Origin: Cristatella mucedo
Lineage: Eukaryota; Bryozoa; Phylactolaemata; Cristatellidae
Reading direction: 5' to 3'
Assembly: GCA_009760855.2 (NCBI GenBank)
Contig: WPIO01000003.1
Span: 13,383,001 to 13,447,000, forward strand
Length of the DNA: 64,000 bases
The notes below the pieces were generated by a model. The model did no database searches, was not told where the DNA came from, and worked only from the letters and a program-made list of their open reading frames with translations. The position numbers were made by a program, and so were the translations under genes. Shown here in pieces: positions 52,676-64,000 of the stretch. The stretch's first letter is position 1. Each line of letters opens with the position of its first letter.

Positions 52676-55003
52676 CAGTCAGCCCCTGTGACTTACGACG
52701 GCTCGACTTACGAAAATTTGAAGATACGAGCTCGACCGCTGTCACGCAAAAAATTTAAAATCAAAATGTGTCCAAGAAAGTTTGAAAAGTTTGCGCGCGG
52801 TCAGTAGATTTGACAACACCATGCCGAAAGCCGCAACCAATAGGAGGAAACTATGTCTGATAGCTATGCATTGTGCGGACTGAGGGCTCTCTTGCTTGCG
52901 TGACTTATTAGAGGTAAGACGCTTTCAGAGTGATGTCATACTTTCTCGTGTTTTGTGTTGTGATTTTCCCGTTCGCTATTTTATTACTTTATTAATTTAT
53001 GTACTGCTGTTTACTTCTTTGTTATGTATTGTTCGTATTTTGAGATGGCTGCAAAAGTAGCACCTCTCCTGCTTGTGGAGAAAAAAATCAGAGGAGAGCA
53101 ATTTATCTTGAGGAGAAAATTGAGAACCATACGGAAAAAATCTGGTATGTCAGTGACCGTGATCTCGTGTGAAACTGGCTTATCCGCTTCTACTATCTCC
53201 ACTATTCTGAAGGATAAACAACGAATGACCGATGCATTGCAGTCTGCTGCTTCCACCAAATCAATAAATCACAGCAAAGAGAGCCTATCAAAGAAATGTA
53301 GAAATTGCTGGTCGCGTGGATGGAAGACCAGAATAAAAAACACGTACCTCTAACAATGCTGACCATCCAAACTAAAGCTAAGAGCCTCTTTGGTAACCTC
53401 AAGAGGCAGCATTGTGCGATCCCAACCTATGATCAAAATTTACTACAAGCCATGACTGGTTTGATCGCTTCAGGAAACGCCATTCCTTCCACAGCACGTA
53501 ATCCCTGGCGAAGCTGCAAGTGCTGCTACTGAAGCTGCTGCGAAGTTTGAGGAGCTGGATAGAAACGGATTGAGGAAGAAAACATTCTGCCGCAGCAGAT
53601 TTTTAACGTGGATGAAACGGCGCTTTTCTGGAAACGTGCTCCTGAGCGTACGTACACACCAGGAAGAAAAGTCTATGTCTGGCTGTAGTGTTTCAAGGAT
53701 AGGCCGACGTGCTTGGGGGAAAGGTGGAAGGCTTCAAGCTTAAGCTTTTTCTAAGTTATTATTCTGCAAACTCCCGAGCCTTCAAGAACATCAGCAAGAA
53801 CACAGAGCCTGTGCATTAGCGCCATAACCATAAAACATGGATGACATCGATGCCTTTGATCGCTGGTTCCTGGGCTGTTTAATTCCGGCTTCACAAATCT
53901 ACTTCTGTGATAAGAAAATTCCCTTAAAAATCTTGCTGATTTTGGATAATTCTCATCCAAATCATCTTGGAGAGCTGGAGCTGATCGTGGGAGTGATTCT
54001 CATGCAACGCAACACCACTTCTATCGTTCAGCCGTTGGATGCAGGTGTCAGTGCTGCTTTTAAGGTCTACTACCTTAGGAGTGCGTCAGCTCAGGCTGTT
54101 CCAGAAAATAACAGGGGAGTTAATTTACGTGAATTTTGGCACGGCTACATCGTCCTACATGCCATCAAAAGCAATTTAATGTGCGTGGGATGATGTGATG
54201 GTGACGTACTACATGTGAAAAAATGGTTCTCACATACTTGAATGGCTTTAAGGACTACGAAAAAGACTCCGAAGTGAAAAAAATTGGATAAAAAATTTTG
54301 GTCTGAGTAAACAGCTTGAAATTGATGTTAACGTACTTATTGTCGAGCTCGTTGATGAAGAAGGTGGTGAGTGATATAATGACTAATTGATACAATTAGA
54401 AACTGAAAAGATCGAAAAAGTGATGATGATTCTGAGGTGGTGTCACGGTGTAACATAAAGTAAATGGTTGAGGCATCTCTTCTATCGATCATGGAATGCA
54501 GTCACTAGAAAAATGATAGAAACTTGAACCAAAACCTTGAAGTTGAAAGGCAAGTTAATCAGTCTCTTGCCTTGTATCGTGAAATCTTCCAAGAAAAGAA
54601 AAACAAACCAATCAGTCACAGCTCGATTCTTATTTCATCAAAATAAGGAGCAGTTGATTCACTTCAGCCATCCATCAGTCACAAGAGTTTAGAGGAAGAG
54701 GCAGTTGACGATCCTCTAGCAAGAACGTCCAACTCTTCACCCTCCTCCCAATAGTACTCAATGTACATATTACAAATAAATTGCAAATACCGGCTTCTGT
54801 GTGACCAAAAATACTCCACCTGATTCACGTGCCCTTATTTATTTATTTACTTTATATATTTATACAAGAAATAAGTTCGTTTACCTCTCCATGTCTTCGT
54901 CAGAACGTAGCGTATGAGGACGCATCATATATCCTTATATACTTATGAAAATTTGACTTACGACAGGTTTTCCGGTCCCTATTTCGCAAGTCGGGGATGA
55001 CTG
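52676..55003 (+). mobile_element. Tigger/pogo-type Tc1-mariner element, about 2.3 kb
   Basis: Left end CAGTCAGCCCCTGTGACTTA and right end TCGGGGATGACTG, the inverse of CAGTCATCCCCGACTTGC, with TA at 52674-52675 and 55004-55005. It encloses a transposase in the + orientation. The length of 2328 bp is similar to that of mammalian Tigger1. The right end abuts a (TA)n tract belonging to a SINE-A tail. Confidence 0.85.
53045..54300 (+). pseudogene. Tigger-like DDE transposase, frameshifted
   Basis: The N-terminal CENP-B-like helix-turn-helix reads SVTVISCETGLSASTISTIL, then the second DNA-binding part LLVAWMEDQNKKHVPLTML, GEAASAATEAAAKFEE in another frame, QQIFNVDETALFWKRAPERT (first catalytic Asp, 53592-53650), KILLILDNSHPNHLGEL (second Asp, 53930-53980), and NTTSIVQPLDAGVSAAFKVY (third Asp, 54010-54075). 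At least four frame changes and several stops separate the pieces, so it is inactive. The catalytic residues are still recognisable. Confidence 0.85.

Positions 55004-55005
<2 letters not shown>

Positions 55006-55037
<32 letters not shown>
55006..55037. repeat. (TA)n tract
   Basis: About 16 TA units at the tail end of a minus-strand SINE-A. Confidence 0.9.
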
Positions 55038-55040
<3 letters not shown>

Positions 55041-55172
55041 CGCCTTAAGAGAACTGAATCGCTATCCAGGCGCTTTACAAATTCTTCAGGGCTCGAGCAC
55101 ACGATCTCTGTCGTCGAAGGCGATTGATTACCTGGACTTCGAAAGCACAATAACCCCTGAGCCAAACTAGAA
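55038..55172 (-). mobile_element. SINE-A relative, diverged
   Basis: On -, GAGATCGTGTGCTCGAGCCC, then AATTTGTAAAGCGCCTGGAT and TTCAGTTCTCTTAAGGCGCT leading into (TA)n. The head is substituted. Confidence 0.65.
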
Positions 55173-55374
55173 TGCGATCTTCGACCAACTGGGCCAGTAG
55201 TTTTGACCACTATGTGGAGACATAATTCTCTTTTTCTTGCTCCCAGGACAGCAATCGATGCGTTTCCAACAGTTCCTAATGCCTTCGCCAACACGGTGGG
55301 CAAGCAGGTTAGAGACATCTTTAAGCTACGCCATCGCCGCCAATTGTTGGAACCAAGAAAGTCCTCAACTGCAT

Positions 55375-56352
55375 TCAAGGAAGAGTCAGCATTGCTTCGG
55401 ATGTATAACGACCTCCCTAGGAAAAGACTTAGCCAGAGTATCTCTGCTTGTTTTTCTTGATCTTTCGGCAGCTTTTTATATTATCGATCACCAGGTTCTT
55501 TTCGACCGCCTTTCAGCTCGCCTGGGCATCACCGGCCCTGCCCTGCAATGGTTCGGGTCCTACCTCGGTGGGAGACTCCCGAGTACTGATGTGAATGGAA
55601 AAAGATCATCCGAGGAACCTCTGGAATATGGTGTACCTCAGGGCTCTGTGCTTGGTTCCATTCTTTTCATGGTTTGTACTCTCCCTCTTGCCGATATGAT
55701 AGCCATGCACAATCTAGGCTTTCATATCTATGGTGCAAAGCTCTGCAGCTAAGCTTGTCTGTCGTGAGCATCGCAGATGCCATATCGCAACACTTCTCGC
55801 CGACTTGCACTGGCTCACAGTCCAGCAGCGCATTGATTTCAAGGTTCTGTCACTCACTTTTAGTTGCATTCATTCTATGGCTCTAGCTTACCCAGTTGAT
55901 TTACTCCACCACCAGGCTAAGCATTGTACCACCCGCTCTTCGGAATCTAATCGTTTACCTATACCTCGTACAAACCTCAAATCCTTTAGAGACCTTGTCT
56001 TTAGTGCTCCTAAAGCCCGGAACTCACTTCCGTTTGGCGTTATGACATCCCTAGACTCAACCACATTTAAAAAGAAGCTAAAAACGCATCTATTTATCAC
56101 AGTATGTAGTGGGTCCGTGTGATTCGTTCTTTATGTGCTTACGCGTGCTGACACTGTGCATGCTGTAACTAACCATATTTGAATAATGACCCTGTGCAAT
56201 ATCACCTCTAAGCACGCTATTCTTGTTGTCATTGAGCATGCTACCACTAACCATTCGATCACGCTTTCCTTGCATCAAATTTTAAGTGCCTATAAAGAGA
56301 TTGAGTTTTCCGAGAGCGCTATATAAAATTTATCATTGTAATTATTTTTATT
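55375..56352 (+). mobile_element. CR1/L2-type LINE with internal deletion
   Basis: EESALLRMYNDLP, frameshift, [61 protein letters not shown], then directly VQSSAAKLVCREHRRCHI and the C-terminal block, NLKSFRDLVFS and the 3' tail. The segment from the catalytic ADD box to the C-terminal domain is deleted at about 55733, where YG runs straight into AKLCS. Confidence 0.85.
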
Positions 56353-56525
56353 AGGTATAAACCACATGAAATTTCGCCTAGTCTTGGAAAGTCGAGGGAT
56401 TACGCTAACCGCTCCCACGAAAGTCACATTCGCCATGAATCGCAATGTTCGCTTGCCGTATTAATGTCAACACACTCCATTTAAGAAACTTCTTTAAATT
56501 TAAAAATCTATTAGTCATCATTCTT

Positions 56526-57163
56526 AATAATAATAATAATGTACTTGATAAAGCGCCCTCAGAGAACTTAATCTCTTTCTAGGCACTTTACATTTGCTGC
56601 AAAGTGATATGCAATAGAATAGTAAGTAAAATCATGCTTGAAAAACAAACGAATTGAATAATATGGTTAGGGGTGACATGCACACGGTCAGCATGCAAAT
56701 GTGGTTAGTGGCAGCATGCAGTGCCAGCACGCATAGGCACATGAAGGACGAATCACAGGGACCCACTAAATGCTGTCCTAAATAGGTGTGTTTTTAGGTT
56801 CCTTTTAAATGTGGTCAGGTCAGGGGATGTTCTGACGCAGGTCGGGAGGGAGTTCCAGGCTTTGAGAGCAAACGAACTAAATGCACGGTCTCCAAACGAT
56901 TTGAGGTTTGTACGAGGTATTTCTAGACTGTTGGATTCCGAAAAGCGGGTGGTACGATGCTTGGCCTGATGGGGGAGTATGTCTGAGAGATAGGCTGGAG
57001 CCATAGAATGAAGGGACCTAAAAGTGAGCGACAAAACCTTGAAGTCAATCCGTTGCTTGACTGGTAGCCAGTGCAGGTCGGCGAGAAGTGGAGTAATGTG
57101 GCAACTGCGACGCTCGCGGCAGACAAGTCTAGCTGCGGAGTTTTGCACCAGCTGCAATCGCCT
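56526..57163 (-). mobile_element. CR1/L2-type LINE, C-terminal domain open
   Basis: On - it keeps a 134-codon open frame: [80 protein letters not shown] and KTHLFRTAFSGSL, stop at about 56753, then the 3' tail to (TAA)n at 56526-56540. This is the cleanest C-terminus in the window. The copy is 5'-truncated at the neighbouring tail. Confidence 0.88.
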
Positions 57164-57345
57164 GATAATAATAATAATAATAATATTGCACTTGATAAAG
57201 CGCCCTCAGAGAACTTAATCTCTTTCTAGGCGCTTTACATTTGCTGCAAAGTGATACGCAATAGAATAGTAAGTAAAATCATGCTTGAAAAACAAACAAA
57301 ATGAATAACATGGTTAGGGGTTACATGCACTGGGTCAGCATGCAA
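57164..57345 (-). mobile_element. CR1/L2-type LINE, second tail in tandem
   Basis: On -, the shared 3' tail ends in (TTA)n at 57166-57185, immediately adjoining the 5'-truncated end of the previous copy. The tail is nearly identical to that copy's tail (ATAGAATAGTAAGTAAAATC, ATGCTTGAAAAACAAAC), so the two belong to one subfamily. Confidence 0.85.
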
Positions 57346-57779
57346 ATCCTTGATCCGTGCAATGCTCTTTCCGCTATTCCAAGAGGCCTCAAAGAGAGAA
57401 AATAAATGTTCACAACAAGTGGAGCGTAGAACTGAAAACAAAAGGTGTGCAGCCGCTCGTACTTAAGCATAATGTTCGACAGCAAATATAATTGTGACAG
57501 TGCGTAGCGCATGAAAATTGAGAAAATTACCAGGGCGAAACCAAGCTTCAACAAGGCCAGCATCATCGAAAATATCAGCTGTCTTTTCTCTTTTAGGCCA
57601 GTGTGATTACTTCAGCGATGACAGCCGGGGTTTGACTTACGGTCAAGTCTTCCGCGTCCAAGGCAAGGTTGACCTTTGGGGTAATGGCGCTACAAGATTG
57701 TCTGCCTAGGCGACAGTATTTTGTCTGAGCGATCGATCACATGTTGGCAGACAGAGAATGCACACAGTTCTTGATCCTC

Positions 57780-57843
<64 letters not shown>

Positions 57844-58156
57844 GCTCGGCTAGATGAGATCAACCCACTGCTAAGCTGATGCTGAGTGAGGATTGAGACT
57901 GACGGGGCCTCAGTCAATGTCGAGAGGGCACCGGGGGATTCTCCCACTGTCGCGTTCAGTGATTGATTGAATACGTAGGTAAGTTTTCGAAGTTAGTTGC
58001 CCCGCTTGCATGACTGGACGTGACTAGGCTCAATTTAGCAATTTCGCGCGCGTTGGCATTTGCTTTGATAATTACTGCAATTTCTCTTAGCCAAGGGTCG
58101 CTACCCAGACTTATTAAGGGCAGCGATGTGCAAGTTGCGATACAGACTATCTGATA
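57346..58156. other. No gene recognised; contains (CT)n 57782-57841
   Basis: A (CT)30 microsatellite is the only clear feature. Flanking open frames are short and unrecognised. Confidence 0.5.
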
Positions 58157-58297
58157 TATAATTCATTTATTTAGCGCCCCAAGAGAACTTAAATGTCTAT
58201 TCAGGCGCTTCACTTATGCCTCGGGGCTTGAGCTCACGACCTCAGTCAGACCTTGGTCGGGGAGAGCACCTTAACCGCCAGACCAAACCAGCTCGGC
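58157..58297 (-). mobile_element. SINE-A copy, full length
   Basis: On -, GCCGAGCTGGTTTGGTCTGG, CGGTTAAGGTGCTC, GAGGTCGTGAGCTCAAGCCC, then AAGTGAAGCGCCTGAATAGA, TTAAGTTCTCTTGGGGCGCT and AAATAAATGAATTATA. Confidence 0.9.
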
Positions 58298-58309
58298 GAT
58301 CTATATATC

Positions 58310-58381
58310 TTGCTGATACAGGCTATCGTCTATTTGCTGATACAGGTTGCCACCTAATTGCTGATACAGGACGGTGGCTCC
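58310..58381. repeat. Three-copy 24-bp tandem repeat
   Basis: TTGCTGATACAGG begins at 58310, 58334 and 58358, with diverged 11-bp spacers. It starts 13 bp after the SINE-A 5' end. Confidence 0.85.
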
Positions 58382-62652
<4,271 letters not shown>

Positions 62653-62826
62653 GATAATAATAATAACAATAATGCACTTGATAAAGCGCCCTCAGAGAAC
62701 TCAATCTCTCTCTAGGCGCTTTACATTTGCTGCAAAGGGAAATGCAAGTGAGTGGTGAGTAATATCACAAACAAAATGAATAACATGGTTAGAGGTGGCA
62801 TGCACAGGGTCAGCATGCAAATGACG
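62653..62826 (-). mobile_element. CR1/L2-type LINE, 3' tail
   Basis: On -, GCATGCTGACCCTGTGCATG, AAATGTAAAGCGCCTAGAGA, GAGTTCTCTGAGGGCGCTTT and (TTA)n at 62655-62670, directly adjoining the SINE-A head. Confidence 0.85.
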
Positions 62827-63718
62827 ATGAGCGACCCCGTCCAGCTCGAGTGCCGAAAAGAAGGTTCCAGACAATTCTTTTGAACTGAGTCGTGGCCGAG
62901 GTGGACAGGCCAGCCGACATCGATCAGCCGCTCCTTCTCGGAGCAGCGCAGGCCGATGCCACAGGCAGAAATGTCGCGGTCGGTTCATGAGCCTCACCGC
63001 TCGCGCGCTAAGTCCCCATGATCCGACCACAACTGGTGCACCTCTTGCTCACTGCTCGAGGATGAAGTTTTATTCAGCCAAGCAGTTCTTGTTCCCCCAA
63101 AAATTGAGCCAGACCGGCCCCGCGCTACAGTTCAACAGACTCTTGCATATCGCTGCGAAGAGCTTTAACGTCTTATACTGCGCTTTCAGCGAGCAGTTAA
63201 GGAGCTACAGGCTACAGACTCCCAGCTACAAGACTAAAACCCACGACCTGGGTGGTGAAATACGAGCACCGTAAGCGAAGCTAAAACCTAAATTTGATTT
63301 AGAAGGAGAAAATGCATGTACATTTTGGATCCGTTATACCGCTAAAGCGTACTACTCTGGCGGAAATCGCCGACTGAGAACAGCGGACCCAATGATCCAT
63401 TCTCAAGATGGAGGTAGCTTCGCGAAAACCGGCGGACCTCCCGCTGTATGACATTTATGCTCTTGTCAGGAGGATGCATCCTAATTCTTCTGCTTCTCTG
63501 CACTATCTGTGCTACACATTCGGTGGAGATTCCTGCTCAGGCCGCATCTGTACGAGCTTTGATGCTTTGATGCCGTCTGACGTCACGACGGAGCACGAGG
63601 AGCAGCCTGCGGCGGCCCGCCTGCGAGGTAGCGGTCTGCAAGCAGGCGGCAGTTTGCATGGTGAAAGAGGTTCGCGAGGCGGCGGTCCGTAAAACGCGGC
63701 GGTCCGCCAGCTGAAGGA
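62827..63718. other. No gene recognised; SINE-B-like fragment on the - strand
   Basis: On - at about 63275-63230, GGTGCTCGTATTTCACCACC then CAGGTCGTGGGTTTTAG resembles the SINE-B-like copy at 21885. A 94-codon open frame at 63408-63692 has no recognised domain. Confidence 0.4.
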
Positions 63719-63895
63719 CGAGCTGTGATGGCACACTAGGTAAGGCGGTTGCTTTCACGACCTCGTTCCCGAGGTCGTGGGTTCGATTCCTGCGGTGGGC
63801 GATTCTTTATCGCCACTGCAAGCGGTGGTGATAGCCGTAAAGGCTCTTCTGTCGCTATACAAAAGAGGCTGCTTAATCAGCTAGGATTTTTTTTT
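63719..63895 (+). mobile_element. SINE-B copy, full length, best preserved
   Basis: CGAGCTGTGATGGCACACTA, then GGTAAGGCGGTTGC with an A-box-like TGGCACACTAGG. A hairpin is formed by CACGACCTC and GAGGTCGTG around GTTCCC. It is followed by a perfect B box GGTTCGATTCC (63780-63790), CACTGCAAGCGGTGGTGATA, GCTCTTCTGTCGCTATACAA, AATCAGCTAGGA and a T run. Confidence 0.93.
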
Positions 63896-64000
63896 AGGAC
63901 GAGAAGGCGCCGGTCCGCGAAACGGCTGCCTGCTAAACCACAGCGGAGGTCCGTGAGAAGGCAGTAGCGATAGAGGTCACCGAGACGGCGTCAGTGACCG

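Overview
This is nuclear DNA from an animal. It has spliced GT-AG genes with long introns, many decayed LINEs, tRNA-derived SINEs, DNA transposons and dinucleotide microsatellites, and no prokaryotic gene structure. Two host genes can be recognised, both on the + strand. The first encodes a BMAL1/cycle protein that keeps the C-terminal activation tail, as in vertebrates and many invertebrates but unlike Drosophila cycle. That and the repeat families suggest a non-drosophilid, probably marine or lophotrochozoan-like invertebrate. I cannot name the species.

Layout. 1-13.9 kb: the 3' part of the BMAL1 gene. The bHLH and PAS-A exons lie upstream of the window. PAS-B, a polyglutamine exon, a tentative 35-nt microexon and the terminal exon are present. 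Its introns hold LINE and SINE copies and a 185-bp hAT element that looks like SPIN (Space Invader). 14-31 kb: no recognisable gene. This is mostly GC- and CpG-rich sequence with LINE and SINE copies and several long perfect or near-perfect hairpins. 31.1-37.4 kb: a complete eight-exon SLC34 sodium-phosphate cotransporter. All splice phases agree and the spliced reading frame is 656 codons plus stop. 38.5-42.3 kb: a decayed hAT transposase of the ZMYM1-like (TTF zinc finger) type, interrupted by a LINE tail, a microsatellite and a SINE. 44-50 kb: LINE relics, a diverged duplicated 390-bp block, and a long LINE copy with a SINE inserted into its reverse transcriptase. 51.8-55.0 kb: two Tc1/mariner (Tigger/pogo-like) elements side by side, a short non-autonomous one and a 2.3-kb one with a broken transposase. 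55-64 kb: more LINE and SINE copies, then GC-rich sequence without a recognisable gene.

Repeat biology. One CR1/L2-type non-LTR retrotransposon family supplies about fifteen copies. A SINE family (here SINE-A) carries a tRNA-like head and a 3' end matching the LINE 3' end, so it probably uses the LINE's machinery. A second tRNA-like SINE (SINE-B) has a near-perfect Pol III B box and an internal hairpin. The two host genes have no evident functional link: one is a circadian transcription factor and the other a membrane phosphate transporter. All homology calls are from reading the translations by eye. No database search was run.
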